This document shows, piece by piece, positions 22,678 to 35,051 of a stretch of 64,000 nucleotides of DNA. How positions within the stretch are numbered: the first letter of the stretch is position 1; each line of letters starts with the position of its first letter. Position numbers and translations under genes: made by a program. This stretch comes from Astrothelium macrocarpum (taxonomy: Eukaryota > Ascomycota > Dothideomycetes > Trypetheliales > Trypetheliaceae): assembly GCA_021030915.1 (NCBI GenBank), contig JAGEMR010000028.1, positions 248,001-312,000 of the forward strand, read 5' to 3'. The notes under the pieces were generated by a model. The model was not told the origin of the DNA. It saw only the letters and a list, made by a program, of their open reading frames with translations, and ran no database searches.

Positions 22678-23219
22678 TTACCCGGGCCCTATTCTTGGCC
22701 TGCAAAAACAGTCATGAGAAAAATGTAGTGTAGAAGTGGTTGTAAGGAGACTCACATGTCATGGTGCTCACTCAGATTGCTGAGATATTTGTTCAGTTCT
22801 TCCACGCGTTCCTTGTGCGTTTTGAGGCCTTCCCGTTTGAAACGTTCCTCGAGCTTTGCACAGTTAGGCACGATAGCTTAAAAACTTAGAACGCAATCGA
22901 CAAGAATACTGACTCGTTTCCGCCTTCTTTCCTCCTGTTCCCTCTCTGCTTTCGTTTTACTGACTGGATGTGATTTCGAAGTATCTTCATTCTCGGTGGC
23001 ATCTAAATCTTCTTCAAACGCACCCTTGTCTTTGCGATGCTCATTTTCATCTTGACTATCCGGATCATTGGCCGGATTTTTGGAAGAGGATGACTTGTCG
23101 TCAGAAGCTTTTGTCGTGCTCGGTTTCTTCTTTTTTCGCTTTTTTTCAACGCCGACGGGTTTTGATCCTTTGAGTTTGAGAGCGCCTCCTCCGGTGGAAC
23201 TATAGTCTGAAGAAGGCAT
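22678..23219 (-). CDS. FAM32A-like nuclear/splicing-associated protein
   Basis: Three exons: 23219-22914, 22853-22756, 22699-22678, giving 141 residues. The N-terminus (GGALKLKG followed by KKRKKKK) and the C-terminus (KTHKERVEELNKYLSNLSEHHDM-PRIGPG) are the two conserved ends of FAM32A/DUF1754 proteins; human FAM32A is found in the catalytic spliceosome. The middle is a Lys/Glu/Asp/Ser-rich disordered linker. Intron 1 uses an AAG (or GAG 6 nt further on) acceptor; intron 2 is GTGAGT...CAG. It shares a 219-bp divergent promoter with NTH1. Confidence 0.88.
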
Positions 23220-23438
23220 GGCCGATAAAGCACGCGAGCAACCAAAACTTGGGTTCTGTCATTCGAGAACTTATTGATGAAATGGGTGGCGGTGCGGAAG
23301 TTCTGATAGCGCTGGCTCGATCGGAGCTATGACCAAGTCCCTTACCATAAGAGTCAGGGGTAATACGTTGGCCAAGTAAGGTACCTACTAAAGGCACCAA
23401 AACTGCTTCTTCCACAAGTCAATTGGCCCCAAATTGGT

Positions 23439-24797
23439 ATGCGGACTTCTCGCATTTCTCAAGACGCTGCACGAGCCTTGAGATCCGCATCTTTACGTGC
23501 TAATGCAAACTTGAAAGAGCCAGGCACTCCCAAGTCTAAATCCCGGTCACTGCGAAGCTTTCAATATGGCCATGATCAAGACAGTTCAGTTACAGCCGTG
23601 GAGGACGAATCTGCGACTCCAGATAAAGATGAATCAACATCAACCCGCTCCACAAACGCTGGCGTGAAAAGTATTGAGAACACGTCTGTCAATATGTCCA
23701 GAAAACGGAAGCGTAACGAGCCTACGCCTTCGAAAGAGGGCACAAGAGGAACGCTTTCTCAGAAATATACAGGTGGAGAGCCATCGCCCACTGTCAAAGA
23801 GAAAATAGTTGTTAAGAAGGAGGCGGTCACACCTACAAAGACGCTTCCTAAAAAACCTCGACGGGCTCCAGCTAAACGTATCATGTCACCCTCTGGAGAT
23901 GTCAAAATCAACGTTCCTCCCAATTGGGAGCAAATGTATGATCTTATCAAGGACATGCGATCAAAGGTACTCGCACCTGTCGATACGGTGGGATGCGAAA
24001 GACTTGCCGACGTGCAAGCTACTCCCAAGGACCAACGTTTCCAGACCTTGGTAGCGCTGATGTTGTCAAGTCAAACCAAGGACACAGTGACAGCCGTAGC
24101 GATGAAACGTTTGAAGGAAGAATTGCCAGGCAGTCTGACTGTCCAGTCTGTGCTTTCGACTTCACCAAAGACATTTAATGAATTGATCGGTAAAGTCGGT
24201 TTCCACAATACCAAAACCAAGAATATAGTCGCCGCTGCAGGAATCCTCGCCCGAGATTACGAGTCTGACATACCATCCACCATTGAGGGACTGATATCAT
24301 TGCCTGGCGTCGGTCCCAAAATGGCATATTTGACTATGAGCGCTGCATGGGGTAGAACAGAAGGCATTGGAGTGGATGTGCATGTGCATCGGATAACAAA
24401 TTTATGGGGCTGGCATGACACGAAGAATCCTGAAGAGACGAGAGCTCTGCTAGAGGCGTGGCTGCCAAAGGAAAAATGGCACGAAATCAATACGCTGCTT
24501 GTTGGATTGGGACAGACAATCTGCACTCCTGTAGCAAGAAAGTGTGGTGATTGTGTCTTGGGCCAAAAAGGGTTGTGTCCAGGTGCAGTGAGGGAAAAGG
24601 TTAAGAAAGCCAAAGTCGAAGAGACCATCGAAAATGGAGAAGGAGTAGAGATTAAGAAACAGCATGTTAAGATTGAGGTTGCGGAAGATGGTAATGTTGA
24701 TTTGGGAGAACAGGTTGCAGGTGACATTCCATCATTAGATATGGAGGATTTTGGCCAACAGCCCAGACGAAGATCGGGTAGGTCAAAGCGTCTGTGA
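23439..24797 (+). CDS. NTH1: Endonuclease III homologue (bifunctional DNA glycosylase/AP lyase)
   Basis: Base-excision repair enzyme that removes oxidised pyrimidines and nicks abasic sites. Intronless, 452 residues. The first ~150 residues are basic and disordered and begin with an Arg/Ala/Ser-rich stretch compatible with mitochondrial or nuclear targeting. The catalytic core runs from about 185: FQTLVALMLSSQTKD, then the helix-hairpin-helix LPGVGPKMAYL with the catalytic Lys, then GVDVHVHRI with the catalytic Asp. An iron-sulfur loop follows with spacing C-x6-C-x2-C-x7-C (CTPVARKCGDCVLGQKGLC). The C-terminal ~75 residues are a charged extension ending in a basic RRRSGRSKRL motif that could be an NLS. 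Confidence 0.96.
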   Translation: MRTSRISQDAARALRSASLRANANLKEPGTPKSKSRSLRSFQYGHDQDSSVTAVEDESATPDKDESTSTRSTNAGVKSIENTSVNMSRKRKRNEPTPSKEGTRGTLSQKYTGGEPSPTVKEKIVVKKEAVTPTKTLPKKPRRAPAKRIMSPSGDVKINVPPNWEQMYDLIKDMRSKVLAPVDTVGCERLADVQATPKDQRFQTLVALMLSSQTKDTVTAVAMKRLKEELPGSLTVQSVLSTSPKTFNELIGKVGFHNTKTKNIVAAAGILARDYESDIPSTIEGLISLPGVGPKMAYLTMSAAWGRTEGIGVDVHVHRITNLWGWHDTKNPEETRALLEAWLPKEKWHEINTLLVGLGQTICTPVARKCGDCVLGQKGLCPGAVREKVKKAKVEETIENGEGVEIKKQHVKIEVAEDGNVDLGEQVAGDIPSLDMEDFGQQPRRRSGRSKRL

Positions 24798-24923
24798 TTT
24801 TGTTGCATAATCACTATCTACTATGTCTTATAGAGATACCCATCAAGCTTGGCGCTCTAAATTCGACTAATTATCACATTTCAAATCTCCTCATTCCACG
24901 CCCCTTTAAAGATATTCTACTAC

Positions 24924-25548
24924 TCATGACGAGGCCGATGTTTCATTAAGTTCCTTCTCAATATCGGCCTTGAGTGCTTCAGGCTTGGTCGTGCTGGCCC
25001 ATCGCTGTTTGACCTTGCCGTCACGACCAATCAAGAACTTTTCAAAATTCCACTTCACTCTCTTCAAGCCCATAATGCCAGGTTTTTCTTCCTTCATCCA
25101 GTCCCAAACCGGCTCGGCCTTGTCGCCATTCACGTCCGTCTTACCCAAGATAGGAAAGCTGACACCGTAGTTGAGTTGGCAGAAGGATTGGATGTCGTCG
25201 TTGGAACCTGGGTCTTGAGAACCGAATTGGTTGCAAGGGAAGCCGAGCATCTCAAAATCATCGGGATGCTTAGCCCGGACTTCTTTGTATAGGCTCTCGA
25301 GACCGCCAAACTGAGGTGTAAAGCCGCATTTCGAAGCGGTGTTTACGACAAGGACGACTTTGCCCTGGAGGTTGGAGAGGGGGTAGGGATTGCCCTTCTC
25401 TGGTTCGTGTTGTTAGCGATTATAATTAAGTTTGGGAAGTGCTAGGACAATGACGATGAAGGACACATAGACTGCGCTCGTCATACTGAAAATGCTTCAA
25501 CTTACTGTCAAGAGGCTTGTACTCGAAAAAGTTTGTTGCTGATGCCAT
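24924..25548 (-). CDS. Glutathione peroxidase (thiol peroxidase type, Cys active site)
   Basis: Reduces hydroperoxides, in fungi usually with thioredoxin as reductant. Exons 25548-25506 and 25399-24924 flank a 105-nt intron; 172 residues, the usual family length. Motifs: VVNTASKCGFTPQFGGLESLY with the peroxidatic Cys replacing selenocysteine, LGFPCNQFGSQDPGSN with the resolving-type Cys and catalytic Gln/Asn region, and VKWNFEKFLIGRDGKV. In-frame sequence upstream (ATG at 25689, begins MQSLRSFSTSKSSF) would add 47 Arg/Ser-rich residues resembling a mitochondrial presequence; alternative starts giving two locations are possible but unproven. Confidence 0.94.
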
Positions 25549-26644
25549 GGTCCTGGTCTGTGATGGTGGGGTAGATTCGATGTATATGAAAGGACTGACA
25601 GCTGATACTCTGCTTCTCACAGTCCACCAATTGCTGATGTAGGGTTTGAAACTAGATTTCGAAGTACTAAAACTCCTCAAAGATTGCATGCGATGGATAT
25701 AAGGCACATGAGTTCGGAAAGTGGAAGCTTCTGGGGTCTTTGTCATGTGAAACGCCTGGACCGTTACATCAGGTCAGCCCTGTATAACATGAAACTCGGC
25801 CGAGCACGTTTGGCTTGCTCGGAGCATTGACGTTCCGAAAACCTTCAACAGCGATCTTCAACATGATTTTCAGCGGTTGCTATAGACTGCTTACGATTCC
25901 GCATGTATGTTTATTGAGATACACTGTATATTCTGTTATTTTCTATTGATTATGCACGGGTTCACTACGTTGTTAAGGAATATTCCGAGAATTCAAGGGA
26001 TGCGCAATGTGAATGATCACGTCAGGATGTTCCATTTCAATGCCAACAAGAAGAACTCTATCTCCAAGAGACATAGAACCCAAATCTAAAGAACCAACTC
26101 ATGCGATACCCAAAAACAAGAAGAAAATCTAATCCAAAAGGAGGCTGACCTGTCCTGACAAGTCCTTAGTGGCCGGTTGTTCCCTATGGCAATGTCCGCT
26201 GATCCTGGGGAGTCCATGGCGGGTAAAGCAAATACAAAAGCCTCCTTAGTTATATGCCTCCAGGTCGAATCAGTCACTTCCTCCCATTATTAGTTACAGA
26301 ACCAAAAGATACATGACACGAAAAAGAGAACAAGGAGAAACATTAAGAGACAAAGCGGCAACTCATGCGCGCGGACTGGGTCCCGCGACTTTTCTGACGT
26401 GATTTGTGTACTGACGTTTCATGCAGGCCATTCCGTACTGTCACCGGAGGCAGCTGTATTTAGGTTGGCCTGGTATAATGGTAAATACGGCAGACGGAAC
26501 ACACACGTCATCCTTGGCATGGTAACTGGAATCCAGCATCCAGGCAGAATGTAGAAAATCCAAAAGGTATCATCCAAACGGAACCAGACTCCAAAGACCC
26601 ATAAGCTCTACTTCACTTACTCCACGGCGGACGCTGCAATTGAC
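25549..26644. other. Intergenic region, no gene recognised
   Basis: About 1.1 kb between the glutathione peroxidase start and the C2H2 gene stop. It holds the peroxidase promoter and probably a long 3' UTR of the C2H2 gene. No RNA gene or repeat recognised. Confidence 0.4.
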
Positions 26645-28787
26645 CTAACCAGACTCTTGCCACTGTTGGTTGATGTCAAATAGGCGTTTAATACCAGTGT
26701 TAAGATTCTGAAGGCCTGACAAGTCAGCTGGGCCGTCCAAGAGCCGGATCTGTTCAAAAACCTCTCCTTGGTAACGTTTCCATGAAGTCTCAAGTTGGTT
26801 CATCTGGGACTGGCGACGGCTCTTCTGTGGTGTGATGGGGATGACAGTGGCAGAAGGCGCGTCTATATCCTTTTTGGAAGGGGTCTCAACCTTACTCCGC
26901 TTCTCAGGAACATGTGCTTCGTTTGAACCAGATCCAGTATGCTTACGTTTCCGGCTGGTCTGCCGTCTTGGTCCCGTAGACGAGTTAGGATTCTCTGTGG
27001 AAGGGGCGGGAGGGGAAGCCGGAGCCTTGTAGTCATGAACACGCTTCATGTGATCGAACAAGTTGTAACGCCTGGGGAAACCATTGCCTGGGATGGAACG
27101 CTCGCAGTCCTTGTACGTACACAAATGTGGTTTTGCTCCATGGCCATGCATCCCATGTGCCTCTCTTTCGTGCCGCAAGAGACAAGCTGTCGACGAGAAT
27201 TGCAATGCCGCACAAACTTGGGACTTGCATCGAAAGGGACGTAAATGGGAATCAATATATTTACTGTCTACTGGTTAGTTTCGGAACGAATTGAAGGGAA
27301 AGATCATACTCGTAGACGCATTTCAGCTTGGTAGGCTTGTGTGGGCAATGTTCCGCAGGTTCCCAGGGACAATGATAGAGATCGTCCGATTGCGGACCAA
27401 CAGTATACAGAGGATGAGAACGCGCTTGTCTCGCCTCTGCCTCTCCTCGTTCTTCGCTATTTTGACGCATAGGAATTTCGTTGGGTTGAGGGAAAGAATC
27501 ATCATCGACTTGATCGAGAGGGAGATTGGTTTCGATGTTGACTGTATCGCCCTTGGGCGGAGGCACACCGAAGTGATTGGACCTGATTCGTTCGTAAGTG
27601 CAAAAAATGGAACGGAGCGCTATAACGTACACATGGTATCGCAAGTAACCATTTCGCGCTTCCATATCAACATCGTAAATATCGCTCTGCGAAAGCTGTG
27701 AACCTCTGTGAATAGACGGGAGTACCTCATGATCTGAAGGCTTTTCCACATAGTGTGCCGGCTGTGGATTATCCACCGGGAAATCGTAATTGTTGGTTCC
27801 TTCGATGAGGCTTGCGGACCTGGTCGAGAAAGTCTGAGACGATTCTTGTCGAACCAAGGGGGGCCTGGAAAATGGCTGGCCTGCAATGGCTGGAGTAACA
27901 TCACTTCCGAGAAAGCTTGTAGCTGATCCGCTCCTGGCTTGGCTATGCTGTGATGTAATATTAGGGGGGAACGCAGCCGTATTTACAGATGCTCCTCCAA
28001 ACTGCTTCCCGAATCCTTGATAGTTTGATGCAACAGAGTGTTGTGCAATTCCAATGGGGCTAAACTGGGGGTTGAGGTTTTGGAAAGGCTCTCCTTGTGT
28101 CATGGAAACAAACTCTTGACCAGTGGTGAAATTGGCATACTCAGAGGTATTAAATGTGTTGTCAGTGAGTTCTGAGGTTGCAGAAGATATTAGACCCGGT
28201 GGCATATTCCTTCCAGAGGATATTATGGAACTCCCACGTCCTTCTGAATTGACAGCCGGTGAAAAAGCAGCTCCTGAAGGGACCATTCCAGATGGCAGAG
28301 ATCCTTGGTAGTGTGGAAAAGGAAATACATATCCCTGGCCTGTCCTGGATATCCGGCGAGATGGATTCACCTGGCTAGACGTGCTGTTGTCCATACCGGA
28401 GGTAGTTGACACATTGTCATCCGGATTGAAGTTCATATCTGCAAAATGGCCAGCTACGTCTTCTTCACTATCACAAAAGCTAGGCGAATGATGGTTTGGG
28501 TTCTGTTGTTCTCCCAACACGGACTGGTTCCACAATGCAATATCCAACGGATTGAGGCAAGTAAAATTCCCGACTGGAGAGTCGTTGAAAGGAAAGAGGC
28601 TATACGAGTTATGGGTCAGTGGATGAATGTGCGAGGGAAACAAAAAAAAATCAGTGAAATGGTTAAAAAGAAAACAATTTTTCAAACAAGGTAAACAAAT
28701 TTCCTACAGGTATCGAATTAGCTCACGAGCATTTGACTGTAACGGGTAATACAGACCCAAAAATCGCAGGTAACAAGCTATGGCCAT
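26645..28787 (-). CDS. C2H2 zinc-finger protein, probable transcription regulator
   Basis: Model: exons 28787-28708, 28599-27310, 27263-26645; 662 residues. The large second exon encodes a Ser/Asn/Gln-rich region, then YHCPWEPAEHCPHKPTKLKCVYDKYIDSHLRPFRCK. Exon 3 supplies C-x4-C and H pairs: FRCKSQVCAALQFSSTACLLRHEREAH and HLCTYKDCERSIPGNGFPRRYNLFDHMKRVH. A basic KRKH-type stretch and a C-terminal segment LETSWKRYQGEVFEQIRLLDGPADL, seen in fungal C2H2 proteins, follow. The first exon (begins MAIACYLRFLGLYYPL) is inferred from frame continuity across a 108-nt intron with a weak GTAGGA donor; the next ATG is at 28436. A 48-nt segment at about 27590-27637 could be a further in-frame intron. DNA targets unknown. 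Confidence 0.8.
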
Positions 28788-31700
28788 ATCCTAGTAATCC
28801 ACATAGGTGAGTCCAGTGCAATAAAAGGCCAGATCACAACGAACAAGGCCAAGCCAGACAAATTGAATCCAAATGACTCAGGACGACACTTTCCAATTAA
28901 AGGTCCAGTCCAGACCATTGCTTTCCTGGCAATTCTGACCATATTCCTTTACTTCAGGACTTACGTTAGTACGTACACTGATAGTTTACATCAAGGGGAT
29001 CACCGTTTACTTTCGCACATACATTGCGTTTTGCGGTTTCTCTCCTGTTGACAATAGGGCCAGGGGAAAAAGTCCTTCCGGTACCTAAGCTCCTCGAGAT
29101 TCTCTCTAACTCTAGCGGATTGACCGTTACTTGCTGATAGAAACTTTTTCAAAGTCTCATAATGCAAGACGGCGGCTCCCTAAGGTCTAATGCCGGGTGG
29201 ATTCCTACGCTCGTTCTGGGAAGAACAAGTTCCAACAGAATGTAAGTTGCCAAAGGTAGTAAAAGATGTCCATCCTTTTGAAGTCAAACGTGGAAAATTG
29301 GCAATCCACACGGACTGCTGGAACCATTCACAGGAAGCTTAAAGCTCAGAAGCGTCTCAATGGGAAAACTTTGGATAGCTAACGGTGGCTTTGGCCGGAT
29401 TTCGACGTACAGAAAATTCTAGACAGCCTATTCCATGGAACTCCAGTTGAACACAAATACCAGAAATCCGTAATTATGCCATATTCGATTAAAGCATTCT
29501 GCGGAGATGCTTTGCAGACTTGACTGCGACTGCCTTAGATTTTGAGCTTGTCGTCTCTCAGTCTGAAAGCGCTCCACGTATGCAGAAATCTCATTTGCCT
29601 GGAAAAAAAAGTACCCTCTCCTAGATGGTCCAACGTTTTGCAACGATGATAGCAAAGTGGAGGCCTGATAAGCCGGGAGAACCAGAGATTGTTCCTGACC
29701 AGTAGATGGCAAAACTGGAACGACCAGTGGGAAAGCTGTTACCTCGCAAAATAAAGGAAACATGTTACATGATTACAAGCACATTACAGGTATCCAGCAA
29801 ACAAGCAATTCCGAAAAAAATAAACATAGTAAGTAGGGCAATACCTATACTCAGATTCCTCCTCGTGGCCGCGAATAACCATCCTGGATGTGAATGTGCC
29901 TCAGAAGCCTTGGGCACACAATCGGGCAATAGAATTTTGGCAGACTACTTGCAAAGACAACGACAACAGAAACAACATGAACGGCAGTCACGTAAAAGGT
30001 ATGGTAAGCTCCGTAGGTGTAGTCAATGACGATACCGGGCAGCTTGTGAGAATAAAAGGTAAGTATTGAGACGACGGAAGAGCGGGCGAGGGACGTGGGT
30101 CAAAAGTAACTCACCACCGGCGGCGATGCGCTGGCAGGCTGACTAGAGCGGGGTTCATCGAGTACGCGGGCTCTTCGGGCCGTCAAAGTCACTACGGCGA
30201 GATTGGCTGGGCAGCATGCGCCGTTACGCACGAGATAACAGCAGCCGCCCAAAGGGAGGGATTGACAGGAGGAGGAGGGATGGACACGACTCGCTGCCTG
30301 CGCCCGGTTGCCCAGCAAGACGAGGGCCCATGACCTCATGCGCAAGTACGCGAGGTCGCCGGCCACGGATCGTCAGCCGGGCATGCTGGTTTGCTTGCTT
30401 CAAAAGTCGCTGCTTTGACGGCTGCACTGGGCTCGGCAAGCTTGTTTGCGCACTTGCGTCAAGCTTGCATGTCCCTGTCGATGCCAAGCTTTGAGCCGTC
30501 CGCCCATGAGGTAAAAGGCACTTCTGGTGGCCGATCGCAACAAGACGCAATCACGTCTAGCCTCATCGGGCTTGGAGGCTATGGGAAAAGCATGCTTCGT
30601 ATTCAAACCTTTTCTCGTCGTGCGAGCATCCGATGCCCTAAGAGTGTGAAATCCTCGCCATGAACTCCAGGGTTTGCCATCGGCATGAGCATTAGGTGAA
30701 CAGCTCGTACCCTGTCCCGTAAGTGAAACCGCCAGACAGACGGCTCTTACCTGCTTCAAACCTTACGGACCGTTCTCCAATCGAATGCCTGTCGTTTGAA
30801 GAATCTAAGAACGCTTCAGCATTGTGATATTGTGGAAGTGACCGGCTCTGTGCCGCGCATTCTATTTTTTGGCAGTCGTCCTGATGATCTTTCTTATATC
30901 CATAAGTCTCATTCAAGTTCTTGCCGTCGAAACTCAATGCCGAAGTGTTATAAGGTTTGATACGATGTCTTGGCGCAAAATAGTGAAAACCAATGTCTCC
31001 GTTTTCAGCTCGGCATTAGGCCTGACCATTATTCATCACTATCTTCGTGATAGAGAGCTAAAAAAAAAATAAAGATAAATTATGACAAGGAAAGCTTGCT
31101 CGCCGATTTCGCTTTCATTGCTCGCAAGAAAGCAGATTTCGACATTATGATCCTGTGGCGGCGGGCACATCTAGACTAGATATCTCTGATCTTCAACGAT
31201 TGTAGGGTGTGCATCTCTCGATGTCCACCATGTCCGAGTGCGTACTTAAAAAAGCAGTATCGGAAATAGATAGAACGTCGCATCGATATCGGGCCCACTA
31301 GTCTCGATCTCTCGGGCCCACAGAACTTGATTGGTCCGACAACTTGAAGTACATCTCACGCATTGTCAATCATAGTACTCAAACAAGATTGTTTGAGAAT
31401 CAGGTGGCCGGGATTTCGCTGTTTGAATCGCCACACTCAGGTGCTCGATTTATTTGCTTTGTCATAAGTCCCGATATCTTCCTCTTCCACTCATCCCCGG
31501 ACCAATGGCCTGAAGTTGCAATACACAATCCTCGGATATATCGTCCGATCATGTGAAAGCATGTGAGAAGAATGTTTGTCTTTGCGATTCCCATTTCCTG
31601 CTCTGGCTACGCGTCAGGCATGATAAATGCGCAGACTTGTTTGTGGTTTTTCCTCTAGCAACATCACTTTGCATACGACTAGCCGAGGTTGACAACCGAA

Positions 31701-32258
31701 CCAACCAAAGTTTCTGAGCAAACTTGATCGCTTGAGTATGAATGTGCTGAAACCAGCTACGAAAGTAATTGGTCGTGAAATCCAATAGCTGGGATTGTGA
31801 ATAAGACCACAATGATTGCTTATTATAAAGTCAAAATTTTGATTATAGTCTTCAATTCCTGTTCTCGTGATGCTGTAAATTTTCACCGGTCTTAGACAAA
31901 GCCGTGCAAATGTCTCCCTCACAACCCTCTACAGGAAAATTGGGCCTCGGTGATGGAAGCTCGCATGACTCTAAGTCCTATGCATACGAGGAATCGCTCT
32001 AGTTTAGAACATCAAAGTCATTACTTTATACTTTTGGAAGAATTGTCCTTTTTCTGTAGGCACACAGCGAATACTCAACATTAGATTGAAAACATTACTA
32101 CTTCCCTAAGTACCATCGTTGATCGCGTTACCAAGAGTGGCGTAGCATTTATAGTACATGAATAAACAGAAATCAATCGGACCTCACCATTTCGAAATTG
32201 TACAAAAGCAAGACCAAGTTTTGTACATTAGCATCACATCGTGTAAGCATTGCAAGGT
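28788..32258. other. Long gene-poor intergenic interval
   Basis: About 3.5 kb between two minus-strand regulator genes. Open frames at 29428-29763, 30216-30494 and 31614-31922 lack motifs and splice support. A GC-richer block at 30060-30680 and the T-rich remainder may represent the upstream control and untranslated leader of the C2H2 gene; genes for regulators often have long leaders. No tRNA or repeat was recognised. Confidence 0.4.
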
Positions 32259-34563
32259 TCACCTATTTGAAAATGGAGTTGTTGGGTATGCGTACGGTGC
32301 AAAGGCACCAGTAGGATAGCCTCCCATAGGCGCCGGAGGCAAAAGAGTGAAGTCGTCAAGCACGCGTTGCCACAAGCTGTCATCCATGAACTCACTAGGC
32401 GAAAGGTCCCACGAGTCTTGAGGCAAATCTGGAGACGGTTGGATTTCGGCAATTTTTGAGGCTTGATCTACGCATATGTCTTCTGCCGCACAGTGGTCCA
32501 TGTTTTGGGCCATGGCTCGGCCGATATCGCACACGGGGAATTGGGCGCCGTTGAATTTCGTAACGGCACTAGACTCGTTTTGTGAATCCTCAGTAATCGG
32601 GTCGTCTTTGCAAGGCTGTGCGTGCTTCTTATTCCACATAAGCATGCTTCGCATGATATGAGAAAAATAGCTTAAAATATATCAGCGACGAGAACAACTC
32701 CAGAGCAAGGACGTGTGAGACTTACATCCAAACGTCAATGGTGTCCGTATCTCGTTTCTCTGTCGATTTCATAAATGCGAGCTTATCTCTGGCCGCGCGG
32801 CCCAGTCCCGCGAGATCGGCCTCCCGTTTTGCAATTTCGTGATCCCAACCAGGGGAACTTGGAATGAGAATAACTCTTGCCAAAATCATGAATGCATACC
32901 AGAATACGGAGATAGGTGCAATGGACAAATGTGTCATAATGTTATCCGGGATCCGAAGACATAAATTGATGAGGGCCCGAGAAGTGTGTAATAAACTTGA
33001 CAGACTCGTGGTGTAGGAGATCGAGGCGGCAGTTCTAGGCTTCTCTCTATATAATGCAACTTCATGGATTGCCAAAGCAGTTGTCAAGCATTCGGCCTCA
33101 AACGTATCTACAATTCCTATTAGCAAAATCTCAGAAGGGGGAAAGCCGCCGCAGCAGTGCTGATTGCAACGTACACTTTTCTAAGCCAGACAATTTCGGG
33201 AGTCCTGCTTCCAAACTTGTCAATTCATTTTGAAAGGCTGATTGCGACATTTCCAAGACGGAATCAGATTGACAAATATTTTCCTCATAGTCAAGGAGGG
33301 TATCACAGATGGTTTGATGAAGTGACCTTATCTTGATCAAAGGCTCAATCAATGCATCCGTTGGACATTGGTTCCACTCTTTCAACGAGCGGCAGCACTC
33401 GTCGATCCAAGGCGTGTGTTTCATAGCGAGTCCTCTACGACAAATGCATAGTCTATCTCTACGGTTAGCATTTATCGTAATTGTAGAAGAGAAGAAGTTG
33501 CTTCGACTTACATTGAGCTCAGGTAGTAGTATCCAAGTAGCTGGAGATTTAGCGCGTCAATAATCGCTCGTAGCTTGCATAGTGGCAGAAACTTACTGCT
33601 CTTCTTCCATTTACTACGTCGTCACACATATTTATACCCTCATCTTCCGAAAGTCTTGCCTTGATTTCTATCAGAATGCCCATTTCTTGAGCATTAGTGT
33701 TCGGGCTTTTATCGAGGCAAAGATCGAAGACCAAAGATCGAGCTATGCTCAGCATCAAGTACATCTGATGTTTCTTTGGGGCAAAATGGTAGTAATACCA
33801 TGCCAAGTAGACGAGCAATCCTTGAAGCAGTCCGAGACTCTTCTCATTTTCCAGAACGATACGAATGCTGATGACGTTTCGCACTTCGTCCGCGATCTGT
33901 CTTTGTAAGACGATATCGTCTTCCAGACAAGCTGTGACAATGGCAAGGAAGAGTAACGGGCTTTCTTGACGTAGCGCTGCAGCAGATTTATTCGGAGGAA
34001 TTGCAACAAAGGGAAAACTTGGCATCTTCAGAGTTCTAAACTTCTCTACAAGCATCTCAGCTCGATCTGGACTGAGCAGACCGCGATCGACGATATCCCC
34101 TTCACCCTTGGATGGCTTTCCAGGACAGAAAACCTCAAATGCGTCAACTGCAGGATCATCTTCCAAGCCAGGCGTCTCGACATCTTCTGAGATGGGCGGA
34201 GTAGATAGTCCAGCAGCTGCGGCTTCCGGAGATGGGACTGGCACCAACCCAGAGGCTTCAACTGCATCATGTTTCTGTGCCTCGAGCTGAGCGGCCAGTT
34301 CCTCAATTCTTTTCTCAAGCCTCTCAGTCCTCCTATATGATACGTGAGATTAAGCAATAGATCTATTGGACAAGGGTAAAACTGTACGTTATGGTTTTCC
34401 GTCTCCGCCTCAAATCTACATTGCCAAATTCGCAATCCCTATTAAGCCGGTGGCAACGCTCGCATATGTTACGGTCTTGTATCACTGAGCATTTGACTTT
34501 GGCCTTGATACATCGTGCACAAGACCTCCGCTTCGGATAGGATGCTTGCGATGGGTCGTCCAT
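32259..34563 (-). CDS. Zn(II)2Cys6 binuclear-cluster transcription factor
   Basis: Fungal-specific DNA-binding regulator. Six exons (34563-34388, 34332-33597, 33540-33512, 33458-33175, 33107-32726, 32670-32259) keep frame throughout and give 672 residues. The cluster near the N-terminus reads CARCIKAKVKCSVIQDRNICERCHRLNRDC. It is followed by a basic RRRRK linker and a coiled-coil dimerisation helix (RTERLEKRIEELAAQLEAQ). The middle region contains LLFLAIVTACLEDD, GLLVYLAWYYYHF and YYYLSSIDRLCICRRGLAM, the pattern of fungal transcription-factor regulatory domains. The C-terminus is acidic/aromatic (WDLSPSEFMDDSLWQRVLDDF), a plausible activation segment. The last intron uses an AAG acceptor. 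The nearest neighbours give no clue to its regulon. Confidence 0.92.
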
Positions 34564-35051
34564 TGTCAATCGGTGAGATAGAGGAACGGAAACTAATGAA
34601 ACGAATCCGAATATCCCAGACGGAAGTTACCAGAATGGAAAAATAGTTTCCTCATTCTCCAGGACAGAACACGCATTGGTAAAGGCTGTGTGACTTGATT
34701 ATATTATTCTCCGTTCGCATCTATAGGTGGCGTCTTCTGTAGGGGTAGAACGGAGAAACGGGGACGGAGTTGTGGGTAGGATATTATTCAGCCGGCCCGG
34801 AAGATTTGAAGGAAACGAGTCAGCCAATCACATACGTTTCGAAACGGCATACATATGAGCAACTTCAAAAGCGGTTACGACAAAAATTGCTGCCTTGAAT
34901 TCGTTAATACACATTTTGAAGGCAATATCGTGAGAGAGACCACCCAGGTATCCAATCCGCGATAAGCACAGAACGCTATCCCAAAACCATCAAACATTTC
35001 TCGTACAATCCCCGCACCGAGAGAAGATGCAGTAAGGTCGTCAAATAAACA
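34564..35051. promoter_or_regulatory. Upstream region of the Zn2Cys6 gene
   Basis: About 490 bp, holding the probable promoter of the Zn2Cys6 gene and the 3' end of the next minus-strand gene. No gene seen. Confidence 0.4.
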
